Assembly (NCBI GenBank): GCA_016617855.1
Contig: JAECUM010001785.1
Location: 1-64,000, forward strand
Source: Megalonaias nervosa
Lineage: Eukaryota > Mollusca > Bivalvia > Unionida > Unionidae
Length of the DNA stretch: 64,000 nt
Direction: 5' to 3'
Shown here: positions 44,001-56,560 of the stretch, piece after piece
How positions within the stretch are numbered: the stretch's first letter is position 1
How the letters are laid out: every line of letters begins with the position of its first letter
The notes under the pieces: generated by a model
Told to the model about the DNA's origin: nothing
Database searches by the model: none
What the model saw: the letters and a program-made list of their open reading frames with translations, nothing else
Translations under genes and position numbers: made by a program

Positions 44001-45960
44001 GTGAGAGTCAACAGTTTATTAGGTCTAATGATCATGGACCAGAAGGGGCCATGGTATGGCCTGTTTATTGTCGCTCCACATGTTAGCACAAGTTTCTTAT
44101 TACTACTCCTAAACTGCTTGCAGCATTGGCATGAAATTTGGCACATGCATTCATCCCATGTTTTATTTGGTCCTGAATAAAATGGTGCTGCTTGGCACTG
44201 ATTACGTTCATCACGAAAATTAGAGGTGTGTTGTATTGGTTTAATGCAGTATTTTTCCTGGTAGTACATAACACAAAACTTTTTCACTGTACCAGTACAT
44301 GGATAGTGTACATGAGCAAGGAATATATGGAAATTTCCAAGTAATCTTGTTACAGATTGAACGATATTAACAATATGTTTTCATTTTTCATGATAAATAA
44401 TACAATTTTTTTTTTACAAAACAATTGTATTTGTCACAAATTAATTTTGAATAATATTTGTTTTTAAAATCTTTAAAAAGGTGGGTTTTTTCCTTACTAA
44501 ATGGCAATAGTTAATATGTAAAGCACACATATTCCTTTGATTTTTAAGAGAGCAGTTGTTTTCTGTTTGAATTTTACACAATTTCTTAAGTCCACTCAAA
44601 TTTTCTTGTTTGTTTAGTGAGCATGTTTTATGTTTGCTGGCCCTCTTTGATAAGTATCTTGTCCGGGTGTTATATCAGTAGTAGAGGTAATATATTGTAG
44701 CTTCCGTGTCAACACTTAATATTTTTTTCAAAATCTCTCTAATGTCACAATCTCCTTCACAGGGTATCAGCTATAGTGTAAGCTTAATCCTGTCACTTTA
44801 GTTTACGTTTTTAGATTACAACATATTCAACAATAACGTATACATAGCAAACTCATTCTGCTATAAGATACTGACCATTTAATTTTCAGAGTGGGAGGTG
44901 GGTCTGTAATTTTCTTTTGAACCAGATATTTTCTTTTCTTTTATCTCAAGATATTTTTCCCCAAATAAAGGATATAATAGGTGTTATTTTGCTATAAATC
45001 AGTGCAAGATATTTTTCCAGCTATTGACAGATGGAAATTTAAAACTCTGCCAGGCCCATGTCCCAGAAATTAAATTGTTAGTCTCTAATATAATTTGCAG
45101 TTTACTGTGGTACATATTGAGGTATGTTCAGAAATGCTTTGGTACCCAGCTCTAATGAAAATGTTAACTGTTATTTAACCTGAATGGATGGTCATATCAA
45201 CCTGGAGTTTTCACTCAAAGACTTCTTATGATGCCTATCTAGTTCATCCTAATTGAAAGTGGCACTGCTTGGACATCCAACACGACTACCACAGTGGCCA
45301 TCTTGAAAATTGTTATGGCTTACCCTCCCCCCTTCCCTTTAATGGGGGTGGAGGATATATTAACGTGGGGCTTTTGCAAGACTTGATTCTAGATTAACAT
45401 GGAACCAATCTGACATCCAGTATTGCCACCATATAAAATGATGTTTTTGCTGCTCAAATTATAACATATGGTTTTTAATACTGCCATAATGGCCATTTTG
45501 AAGATCCTATTATGGCTATACACCTCCTTGTAAAAAATCTATTAACATTGGGTTTTCACTATAATTCTTAGTGACCCATTGGTCCTAATTGAAAATCGTG
45601 CCACTCTGACATCCAATATTGTCATCATGGCAGTGCTGCCTTCTTGAAAATATCATTGCTACTTAAATGGGAAGTCCTATCGACATGGGCTTTTCACCAG
45701 AAGACTATTTGTGGTATCTAGTTTGACCTGAATAAAAATGGTGCCAGTCTAACCTCATATATGTGCACCATGGAAGCCATTTTTATGATATGGTTTCAAC
45801 ACTGCATTTAAAACAGAGAAATAATAGTCTTGACTTAAATTCCTGGAACTTCTTTTTGGACAGAGAACATTGGACCCTTCAAGGGTTTTGTTTAAATCTA
45901 TGTTGTTCCTTATATTAAACAATCTGAAGTAAACATACTTTTTTTCCTTTTATTTTTTCA
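44001..45960 (+). other. probable 3'UTR intron
   Basis: Starts GTGAGAG and ends at TTTTTTCAG (45,952-45,960), with a long T-rich tract before it. It contains the repeat units at 45,170-45,800 and otherwise AT-rich sequence without genes. Confidence 0.4.
45170..45800 (+). repeat. 'CCATCTTGAAAATC' repeat family, about four units
   Basis: Diverged head-to-tail units of ~150 bp: GAATGGATGGTCATATCAAC, GGGGTTTTCAC-AAAGACTT, TGGTCCTGAATGAAAATGG, CTGACATCCAATATTGCCAC, CATCTTGAAAAT. The same family lies at 29.3 (inverted), 52.7, 55.0 and 57.4 kb. Confidence 0.7.
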
Positions 45961-46600
45961 GATTTTCATCATTCATTTGTCATCATGGAAATTTGCATGA
46001 AGAGATAGTCACATGACGTTAACAACTCTGAACAAGTTTGTAAAGGAACTTAGTTGCCGATTTTTTTCTTCCAAGTACAAATCCATGACCTGTTGTCCAG
46101 TTTTATTGAAAGGACCATATGTTCAATGTTGATTTGCATCTGTGATTTCATGATTGTCTGTTAAGTGTCTTTTACTGATTTTGTTTCACTGCTATTCCCA
46201 AAATTAAGGAACCAGTATATGTCTCTCTTTGAAAAATATATGGATTCCCCCTCCCCTACATTTATTCCATCAGATACTTGAATATGAACTACTAATAAAA
46301 ATGTCCTACTCTTTTTATTCACTAAGCCACAAAAATGTATACCCACAACTATTACAGAACTTTTATTATTGTGCTTGTAGCTGATTTGAACATTTTATTA
46401 GTGTCATTCACATCATTTTTAATGAGACTGCGTTGGTGGAAGCTTGAAATGGCAATCACTTTGGCATCTATATGCATGCCATATCCTAGATTAACCTCAG
46501 TTTTAAAATCTTACTTTTGGGTTAATAGGTCAGCTCAATACCGAATAAAGGGTTTCATTTATTGCATTTTTTAAAAAAAATATTCAGCACAAGTTAACCT
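45961..46600 (+). other. candidate 3'UTR exon of the plus-strand gene
   Basis: It follows a strong acceptor (TTTTATTTTTTCAG). An AATAAA lies at about 46,543, with further ones near 47,882 and 48,453. Inferred only; no transcript evidence. Confidence 0.3.
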
Positions 46601-46952
46601 CTTGTACTGGCCTGTTTAGATTCACTGTATAAAGGTCACTGTATAAAGGTGTTTCAGCTTGCACATAAACTGTTCTAGAACAAACTTATAATGCAGACGG
46701 AAATGTACTTCCAGAGTTATGATCAATGTCTAAAGAAACATCTTGATGAATAACATTCATACAATTTTCATTTAACATGATTTTTTCCAATTTGGTGATA
46801 GTTGTCATTAGTTGTGTGTTGTCTGTGTGCTTTGGTGTGTATAATATTATGAATCACAAACTGTATTGTGTGTCAGACTCATTTATTTATGTTCAATCAT
46901 TTGTGGATGATCCAAGAGTATTTACGTTATTACAATTTTTTTTATAAAGGGA

Positions 46953-47130
46953 GCTGCAGTAGCTTAAATGGTAGATCATCAAACTTGTAATCCATTGGTT
47001 GTGGGTTCGATACCATCCTGTGTCAGCTGCCTAAGTGTGTCTTTGGGAAAGGCACTTAGCTCCCATTTCCTCAGCATGATTTAGCCAGTAATGTTGAAAG
47101 TGCCATTAAAAGCCAAACAGACAACTTTGT
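46953..47130 (+). mobile_element. SINE-C copy 2 (tRNA-derived)
   Basis: A-box-like TAGCTTAAATGGTAGATCAT and a B-box-like GTGGGTTCGATACC, followed by GGGAAAGGCACTTAGCTCCC and CAGCATGATTTAGCCAGTAA. It matches 6,025-6,195. Confidence 0.75.
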
Positions 47131-50100
47131 TTTAAATGGACATGTACATCATGACTTTAAAATTTAATATACTTTCCAATCATGGGTCTCAAATCGAACA
47201 ACTTTTAGCACTGCTTTACTGTTTGTTTAGATATATTTATATCATATGTAATCATATGATCATTAGCTTTTGTGGCCATAAAGTTTGTATTATTTCAAAA
47301 AATGATTTTGTAACTTTGGTCCCTTGCAGTAATGAACTGTACCTTTTTTTAAAAAAGATTCCTGGCTATATAAAAAGTAATTTATTTGAACATCATCAGA
47401 ATTATCAGTTTATCCAAATCACTTGTAGATATCGTCCAAGCTTGCAGCTGAAATCCAGTTTGATTAATTGTTGTCATGTTTCTGTAAAGAGCTCGGGTAA
47501 AAGAATTCAAGAGGTCCCTCTTTGTGTGCTTGTACCCAACATGTGTTGATTTTTAACATGAATCCCAGAATATTGTTCATTATTGCAAGGACTACAGTGT
47601 ATGTATGTACATACGTGTATAGTATTGCTTCACTCATAAAGCTTGCTTGTTCACATGTGCAGATAAGAGAAGGTTTTCTCGAACCTTGAACAAGAGTTTA
47701 ATGTTTGCCTTTCCCCTTTACAAGATTCTGGCTTTTAATATTAGAAATGGGCTTCATATATCCATGTCTCCATATTGTGTATTGTGTGAATGGCAGTTGT
47801 AGTGCAACACCATCTTTTATCACCTGATGTAGATGGGGGGGGGATTCACTTAAGAGGTTCTTTTACGTCTAATTTTTTATTAATAAAATGGAAATGTTCA
47901 TGTTCTCATCGTTTAAAATATTTCACAAGTCATGTATGATTTTAAGATGTAGGCTGCAGTGGATAAAAATCTTGTGTGAAATTAATATGTAATTAAAAAA
48001 GTTTTCATCAGTTAAACATGTATGTTGTTTGTTGTACTCTGTCAGTGGATATGTTAATCTTAAATTGTCTCAAGGTATAATTTTGGGTGCTTGACTTTGG
48101 AATCAAGTCCAACAAAATTTTTTAGAATTCCTGATCACCAAGCTGTGCCAGTTTCATACTGACATGGGTCTTTTTTGTTCACTAAATCTTACGAAGGTCT
48201 TGCATGCAAAACAGTAGCTCAAAAGGCTATGTTTAGAGTTAAGGGCATCAGCTTGAGTATTCGCATCAGCCATGGCATTCCACAACTGTGGCTTCCAAGT
48301 TTTAGCTCTGCCTCGCAAACCACGAAACTTTACTTACCCACATTAATACCCAAGTCGTATATAAATATGAAAAATATACAAGTTGGCCAATGTTTGCAAA
48401 ACAGGCTTCTTTTGTGCCATTGCATAAATCTCTTGTAGAATAATTTCAGAACTTAAATAAAAGTTTTTTTGTTTTTTTTTTGACGTTCTATTGATTAGAT
48501 ACCTTAAAATATTTAAAACCTGTTCATTATCATATTCTGCACACACACAAAAAAATGCCTCTAATGTAACCCTAATATATCTTGTTCTCTCCATCTGCAG
48601 TCTTAGTATACATGTACTTTACGGTTCCAAGATGACTTGTTAAACATCATTCTGGTTTTGGAAGCAAAAAAATGCTAATATCAATTTTCACCACCCAAAA
48701 GGTCAGGTTGGCAAGGTACCAGCAAGGCCATCTTTTGTTTTGTGTTGAAGTAGTTGATTCTAGGAGACCTCGCACAAAAAATTCGAAATGTTACAGGATG
48801 TAGACTGCTTTTCTTAATAAAATTCTTTTATTGGATATATCCAAGTCAAAGGTAGGTACTTGTTTATGATTAAGATTATGTTGGGATTTGTTGTTCACCC
48901 ATGTCAAAATCCCTTTGCAGATTCCAAAGAAAGTGTTCAGAAGAATAGACCCCTTTCACAATGTGTTTCAGATGAGTTGCCATTCCTGATACTAATCACT
49001 AAATATCAAAACGAGGCTATCACTGCTGGGTTAATGTTCTTTATATTGACTTGGAAGTAGAGATCAATGTTGGAAAGTCCGAATAATATCATAACATCAT
49101 GTATATGTACTTGTAATGTTGATAAACAAATATGAGCTTTCAGAATATATGGATATACAATTATATTAATAATTAACCTAGTTCCCAGATTTAAAAAAAA
49201 CAACAAAACAAACAAGCAAATGAAAAATATCACTTAGAAATTGGTTTTATACTAAAAGTTCATTTTAGAATGTATTTTATCTCATTTTGCACTAAACCAA
49301 TTTCAGCAAGTTCTTTTGATGTTTTAATGTTTGCCATGTTTAGAGGTGTATATACAGTCCAGCTATCAAAGCATGTTTAGAAGTATGTAGCTTAAAGAAC
49401 TACAGTCAGTAGGAAAACAGTTACTATCCTTGTAGATTCAGAAAGCAGCAGTCCATCCCCCCTCTTTCTGCTGAACTTAAATTTCAGATAATATTTTCCT
49501 TAGTCCTGTTAGACAAATATTGATCTAACAGATTCAAACACTGAAATATTCTACATAACCCATTTTCAGAATCCTCAATCGAAATCTGACAATTATCTCA
49601 AGTTTTACTTTATTCTGTTGGTTTGGTATTGTAATATAAAATAACATGAGATAGTTGTGGTAGTTAATTAAAAAAACATTCAGTAGTTTGATATTTTAAT
49701 TAAAATAACATTCTGTAGGTTGGTATTTTCATTTAAAATAACGTTATTTAGTTCTGGAATTTTACTATAAAAGATAATATTCTCTGGTTTAGGTATTTTA
49801 GTTTAAAGTAACATGATTCTTTAGTATTGGTATTTTAATTTGTACGACAATATTCTATACACAAATGAGGTGTCTGTTTTGATACTTTAATCTCACTGAT
49901 ATGCCTTTCAGCACAAAATGCAAATGCAATTTTTTTGTCAAAATTTGTTCATCACTATTTTCGCTTTCTCTGCTAAAGAGTCGTAAATCAGATGGAAATT
50001 CATTTCTGATAAATTTATTTAAATCTCCAGTCCATACAGCATTTTTGGTGTGCCATAACATTTTGAAATGTTTGAGGTCAACATCACACATGCACCTGTT

Positions 50101-50640
50101 TTATATAAACTGCAAAAAGTTGTTTTCCTGTAAATAAAGGCATAGATATGCAATACTAGCATGGCTGTTGGTCTGCTGACATTACCGTTGTTCAGATTTA
50201 AGAATTTTAATTGCTTGATGGTTAAACACTGTAGATTGTCTAGACTATAATTAATATACTTCTTCTTCTGACATGTCTCAGCAGTGACTGCCTAGTTTTG
50301 TAATTTCAAGATTGTGCGAGATAACGTGAGAGCGTTATTTTTAGCTTTTTGAAACTGGTATGTTCTAAGCATTTCACCATATGAACGTTGGAACAAATTG
50401 GACTGTTGGTATGGAAGTTGTAATCAAATCGGTTATTGCTGGATCAGATTTATTTGGTCATGCATTGTTTCAGTTGACATCTGATTTTTTTAGCAGTTAA
50501 ATCCCCAGCTGAAAATCTACCAATTTTTTTAACAGAGGACAAAACTGGCCACATGATCATTTAAAACTTGCTATAATCACTTCCAACAGGATTGTACTTA
50601 GTTTAACAGTACAGCTTTAAGAAATGAATGGTAACGTTAA
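47131..50640. other. non-coding; tandem repeat at 49,680-49,850
   Basis: AT-rich. The 137-codon open frame at 47,136-47,549 has no family signature and the composition of its surroundings. About four to five units of a ~45 bp repeat (GGTATTTTAATTTAAAATAA) occupy 49,680-49,850. Confidence 0.5.
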
Positions 50641-50661
50641 AAGAAACCTCTATTATAATAA

Positions 50662-50841
50662 GGGCTGTTCCATTAAAACGTACATGGGACCCAGGGAAGG
50701 CACTTTTAAAGTGAGGTACACACTCGTAGATGCAATTTTGAATTTTCTGATTTTAATGATATCTGTGAAATCAAAGTACCCTGGCATATATTTTTTTCAA
50801 AACCGACTTTAGGTACTATGTATGTTTAAATGGAACAGCCC
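50662..50841. mobile_element. PIF/Harbinger-like MITE, 180 bp, with TAA duplication
   Basis: The left end GGGCTGTTCCATTAAAACGT and the reverse complement of the right end GGGCTGTTCCATTTAAACAT match in about 18 of 20 positions. TAA flanks both sides (50,659-50,661 and 50,842-50,844). GG-starting inverted repeats with a 3-bp TWA duplication are the Harbinger hallmark. No coding capacity. Confidence 0.8.
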
Positions 50842-50864
50842 TAACGTAAACCAGTAGAAAGTTG

Positions 50865-52192
50865 CAGTGGTCCCCCTCATACGGCCACCCCTTCTGCACC
50901 AGGAAAGTGGCCTTCTAAGAAGGGTGGCCTTTCGAGAGGGGGACTATATTTGTGAGATGTGTATGTATATGTGCATATAGTAAGAAAGCTACATACAACT
51001 TAAAGCAGTTAATATCTTCATTTAAAAGTAGCATTAATTATTAAAATGTTGTCTTAAAAACAGACTTATTTCAAGGTAACATAAATTAATAGTTCATTTC
51101 TTAGGCATGAAATGTGAGTGGGGTATTGTTGGCATGTGCATTACAAAAACATTCAGAAATGTTTTAGAGTCTTGGTACTTAGGCTGTTTCGTATTTCAAA
51201 TAATTCTCTTTCCATTTACTCCATTTTTCCCACTGCACAGAATGTTCTCCTTATTTTACGCTCATGTTTATTTGAGACTTCCCAACATAAATTTTTCAGC
51301 ATGTGAACTCTCCCCATTTTCGTCAAGTCAAATAACTTTTATTTTTCTTCTAAAGTATTATTTCTTTGTTTACGTGATGACATCTTAAAGTTGTGTAATG
51401 ATTTATTTCTGCATGGCTAATTGTACAATACTGCAGTTTAATTTTGCAGATGAAATATTTGTAAACGAAATGCCTTGTTATACAGGAAGTGATACATGAA
51501 CTGTCACATGATTTTTCGGTCTTTGTCTGGTACCTTGTTTTGTTCAAGGTCAATTGTTTCTGTTTGTGTGTGTGTGTTAATCCACAAAATCTATTTGTAG
51601 CCTATCTGACCATGTTATGATCTTGACAATTATGTTGGTTGTAATTGTCAATTAAAAAAACAAAAAAAAATCCGCTACGTGAAGCTCTAAGCTCTAACAA
51701 AACACTGCTGACCCCATTTATATCTGACCATGTTATGATCTTGACAGTTAAAACTGCCTGGTTGTAATCATCACTAATAATAATAAAAAAAATCCGCTGT
51801 GTGAAGCCCAAAGCTCTGTCACAACACTGCTGATCCCATTTCCTGCAATTGTCGGTGTTCATGATATAATAATAACTTTAGTGGTACATGTACATTTTCC
51901 AACACTTTCTTCAGTAATGAAAACCTGACATCCAGAAAAAGACATTGGGAAAGATAATCAGATTACGTACCCCACCGTAATATTGGTTCTGGACAAATTA
52001 ATAATGTGGCCACTTGGGAGGGGGTAAATTTTACATTTGTGCACTAATATGGTGGCCACTGGTCACGTTAGTGGTGTGGCCTTTCTTGAGGGGTACTTTT
52101 GAACACAAACTCGTCGGTGCCAAGGAATTCTGGCCTTAAAGAGTGGGTGGCCGCTGGTCGGGGGGGGGGTCCCTTCATGAGGGGGACCACTG
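50865..52192. mobile_element. Tigger/pogo-like non-autonomous element, 1.33 kb
   Basis: The left end is CAGTGGTCCCCCTCATACGG; the right end in reverse complement is CAGTGGTCCCCCTCATGAAG. TA follows the right end, and the left flank reads TG, a probable mutated TA. Subterminal GGCCAC/GTGGCC blocks repeat at both ends. The left 320 bp recur at 7,330-7,850. No transposase is recognised inside; the open frames at 51.1-51.4 kb have no signature. Confidence 0.75.
51605..51845. repeat. ~118 bp tandem duplication
   Basis: Two direct copies beginning CTGACCATGTTATGATCTTG and ending AACACTGCTGA-CCCATTT, inside the Tigger-like element. Confidence 0.85.
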
Positions 52193-52679
52193 TATATTCA
52201 TTTGATTAGGTCTTTGCTTGTGCTAAAAGTATCAGTAGTGGTATTGGTCGATTTGTACAAGAGTACTCATTTAGTTTGGGATATAATTGCTTGAAAAGAA
52301 AAAGATATTAAAATTGATCAAAGTTCAGAGAAAAATTTATTGCCCAACAATAACTTAAGGGTTTTACAATGTAGATTTGCTTATCAATGTTGAAATCAAT
52401 TCAAATGTTAATTGAGTCAAATGGACACAGTTGTCCTAACAACCAGTTTAGAACCTGCAAAGGGTTTTTGATGAGAGCAAATGATAAAAATCCAGTAAAA
52501 AAAATCCAAAGGATAAATTTATTTTAAGGAGCCTTTTCATTCAATTGGATAGAAAGTCTACAAGAAAATATTTTCTTTTGGATGGTTCATATTATTTAGG
52601 TTATGTTTCATTTAATATCATTCTGTATTTGTAGTTTGCATCATGATGCACTATGCCCGAGTAAATCTTGCAATGCTTA

Positions 52680-52995
52680 TAGCATAGGGTTTTCACTAAA
52701 AGACTTCTTGTGATATCTGGTTGGTTCAAAATGAAAATGTAACCAATCTGCCATCTAGTTTGGCTACTATGGTGGACACTGTGCAAATCTTTTTATTACT
52801 ACTGAATGGTTGGTCATCCTGACATGTTTTCACTGAAATACTTCTCGTGATATCCGATTTGACCTGAATGGCAATCCTCTGAAAAGTCTTGTTATTGCTA
52901 CTCTTCCCGGATGGATGGTTGTATTGGGGTTTTCACTTTTATAATGCTTAATTAGGCTTTGGATCAAAATGGAGCTGACTGCCAGCATATCTTAT
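52680..52995 (+). repeat. 'CCATCTTGAAAATC' repeat family, about two units
   Basis: GGGTTTTCACTAAAAGACTT, TGATATCTGGTTGGTTC, AACCAATCTGCCATC, CTACTGAATGGTTGGTCAT: the same succession as at 45.2 and 57.4 kb. Confidence 0.65.
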
Positions 52996-55589
52996 GTTTT
53001 TAATCCCAGACTTGACTGACTTTGGGGTAAGGTCAGAGGTTCATTGTTGCTATTTTTTGTACATTCCTGAGTATATGAACATGCTGTCTTGTAGATGTAC
53101 AACAGATCTTTTGACCAAGTTGATAGCACATTCAATTTAAGGTCAGGTCTTGACCTGGGTTGTTGCTGGCATGTAAGAATGACAAAACAAACAAGTATGA
53201 AGGATTTTTGTCAAATCCAGTTTGTGGATATATTGGATGAATATACTTAATGATGTCACTAGACTGTTTTTCAAGAAAATACTATAGCTTTAACCCAAGC
53301 TGTATCTGGATATTGAGACAAGGTCCAAAGCCATTACTGAATCTGTAATGCACTTCCAGAATCTAGTTGTTTTTAAAAATATTTTATGATTTATATGCTC
53401 ACAAGTTTAAAAAAGTATGAAAAAGGACAATGGTGTTAAAACGCAACAAAAAAAGAAATGGACTTGGTGTTCTGGAACTACCTTTCTGCAAGTAGGAATC
53501 GGTTCATTTGAAGGACTTTGTTGTGGGTTTTTTTAATTTGACACGCATAAATTTACTTGCAATGCAAGAGAAAAAGAAAATAATTAAAGTGGGTTTTTTT
53601 TCCATTTCCCTAGCTTAGTTTTTTTTTTTTATGGTACTTGCTCACCCCCCTGTTTGTTTGCCTGTTTGCAACTCTAATATGAAAAGCATGAAGGATATTA
53701 AAAAAGTACAGAAAACTTGGTCCTTTCATTCATCAATTTATAATTTCTTGCCCAATTGTCACCAAGGGGTCTCTAACACTCGCGTCTCAAACCAGCAAAT
53801 TTCATTGCTAACACGTCCATCATATTTGCATGGGCAAGTCTCTTTTTGCTGACAACAGGAGTGATTTTGTTCTGTGATGTGTGCTAAATAATTCTGTAAA
53901 TGTAACTTGCTACATCCTTTTGAACCCAAGTGTTTCAGCTTGCCCATTTATTTTTCTAATTTTGTTTTTCTCCTATGAGAAATGTTAAATCTAAACATTG
54001 CAAATGTTGGATGCAGACAACAGATTTTACCCTCTATTCATCACTGGAAATGGACTTTTCTGGGAACAGGCTTGTTGTTTACCCTGAAGATTTAAATTTG
54101 TTTTGAAACGTGAACAAGATGATGGTATTTGGACCCCCCCCCCCCCCGAGACAATGGGGATAGGAATGACAAGTCACCAAGTTTTGTGCACTTTTTATAT
54201 ATCATGGCTGCTGTCTTGATTAAAATGGGTATGTGGGGTACAAACTGCCTGGAGGGTAAACGAATACTATGGTTAGATTTCCATTGGCATCAAAATTACT
54301 TTTGTGCAATTTCTAAAATTGCTTGAGGAAATCATCTCATCTGGTCCTTTAAGCTTTTGAAGGAATAGCCCATGAATAGATTGGGTTCTGTACACCTTGA
54401 TCAAATTTACTAAAAGTATACCTTTGAAATAATTTTATCAAAATTCTATGAAACTGGTGTGCTACTGTTTATGAGAGTCGAGTAGCTTAGTATCCTGGTA
54501 CTTCAGGATCGAAAGATAGATTTGCATTTTACAGCTTTAAAAACAGAAGATCTCTTTGTGACATTGATACCATTGTCACAGTCTTTATCATCCTAGTTAT
54601 ATCAACATTGTGCTTTTAAACTTGCCAGTAGTTCTTTTCTCAGCATGTGTTGCATATAGTCAGCAGATGGGCCTGTTCATTCATCTATAAAATTACATGT
54701 ACCATGCTGCCTTCTGTACAATCTCTTTATGGCAATGGAGTAAACAATTAGTAATAAAGCATACTTAGCCAGTTTAATGGGAATTGTGACAATATCTGCA
54801 CTGTACGAGGGGCCGTGGTATAGATGCTTTCAACAAGTCATACTTTGCATACGTAGGAGTTGTCTTCCTGACCAGCTGTGATATCAAATGAATATGCTGA
54901 ATATCAATGCTTATTTTATACATCTTTTATTTAACATATTTTATAATTTGTCTGGAGTACCGTCCATATCGATGGGATTTTCTTTAGAAGACATCATGTG
55001 ACTAAGTTTATGTGAAATTAAAACTGCTGATCTGACATTCCACAGTAGCCAGCTTCAAAATATTGTTGCATTTCTCAGTGGATGATTATACTGACAAAAG
55101 GTTTTCACAAAAAAAAGACTAGGCCCAGGGTAGTCTAAGGCGTTTGCTTTCATAGATCACTCGCACATCTTGCCTCTCTCCATGGAAGTTCTTGTGACTA
55201 TGTAAAAGACTGAAAAAAATTGGAAACAGTTAAATCACATCAGTTGTCCCAGCATCAGAAACAGTCGACAGATTAATGCTTATACAACTAGAGGTGACAT
55301 GTTTTGAAGAATTTGATTCAATAAATATTGAACTATGATGGTTTCCTCTCTCTCCCCACTCATTTTAGTGACAAGAGGAAGCTCCCTTCAGACAAAATTC
55401 CTGCCACATCTCTGTATGGGGTTTTTTGTTCAATTTTGATTCGAAATTGGGAAGACTACATTCACATTCCCTTTTTTAATCAAAGAATGCGTTAGTCCTT
55501 TGCTTCACCCTTTTTATAGACCCATATTATGATGTACTTTTGTCCATTTATTGGTTTTGTGACCATCTAATTTCCACACACTAAAGCTG
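52996..55589. other. non-coding; repeat fragments near 54,960-55,205
   Basis: AT-rich sequence with homopolymer runs (T at 53,622, C at 54,136). One more unit of the 150 bp family lies at about 54,960-55,110. A SINE-A head fragment (GGCCCAGGGTAGTCTAAGG) follows at 55,122-55,200. Confidence 0.5.
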
Positions 55590-56560
55590 TTCAACATCCA
55601 CAGCTACCAAGCTTTGTGGATGGCTTGTACTTTAGTTGAAAAGAACCCTATGGATTTTGGGGTCAGTGACTGAATCAATAAAAGTTTCTAAACAATAACT
55701 TGTCTACCAGTTATCAAACTTTGTGGATGGCTTGCAAAGTGGGATAAGAAAGAACCCTATTGATTTTGAGGTCCAGAAGATCAAGGTCAGTACGATGGAA
55801 GAAGAAAAAAGGTCTCTGCACCATCTACTGATTTTCGTGTTGAAGGGGCAAAGGTCAAGATCACAAAAAACCAAAATGGTTTCTGCACAATTACATTCAC
55901 TATACGTCACATTTGTTTTTGCAGATAGCTTCGTTTAGGAAAAATAGAAGCCTCTAGATTTTGAGATCAAGGGTCAAAGTCACTATGACTGAATAGTGAA
56001 CAATATTTAGTTTACACAGGACTATTGAAACGTTGGGCAGGTGCATAATATGCTGTTCATGATACTTGTTTAATTTTTGATACTTGAATTGTTGGCATGG
56101 ATCACTGAAACCTTTAACATGAAAGGGCAAGATAAATAAAGAATTGGTCTTCTGATGTACCAAGACTGCATCATTATAGTTTAAATATCAGAAATTCAGT
56201 ATTTGGATATAAAAAAAATCTTCATAGCTGCATTCTACTTTTCTTTTATTAATCCATTTTTCTATGGCCATCACATGCTGAGCATACAATGCAATATCCA
56301 TCTGTTTTCAATCTAGTTGCAACACAATAACTGAAGTTGCCCACATCTTCATTTACCAATCTCTGTGGATAGCTTGCGCTCGAGATAAGGAATCTGATAA
56401 ATTTAGGGTCCAATGGTCAAGGTCACTGTGACTGAAATAAAATGGTTCTAGTTCTCCATCTAACATTGGTAAACTGGTGGCTTGCACATGGAGTAAGGAA
56501 GAACCCTGTTTAATTTAAGCTCGGTGTTGTAGAATAAAATAAAAGGCTGCTGCACAGAAA
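55590..56560. repeat. diverged tandem family with 'CTTTGTGGATGGCTTG' core
   Basis: At least five units, near 55,610, 55,715, 55,920, 56,360 and 56,475. They share ACCAA-CTTTGTGGATGGCTTG, AAGAACCCTAT-GATTT and GGTCAAGGTCA-TGTGACTG with variable spacing of about 100-430 bp. Confidence 0.65.

Noticed and set aside
47136..47549. 137-codon plus-strand open frame
   Set aside because: The composition equals the AT-rich surroundings, with no domain, no repeat partner and no splice context. Its start overlaps the end of a SINE-C copy.
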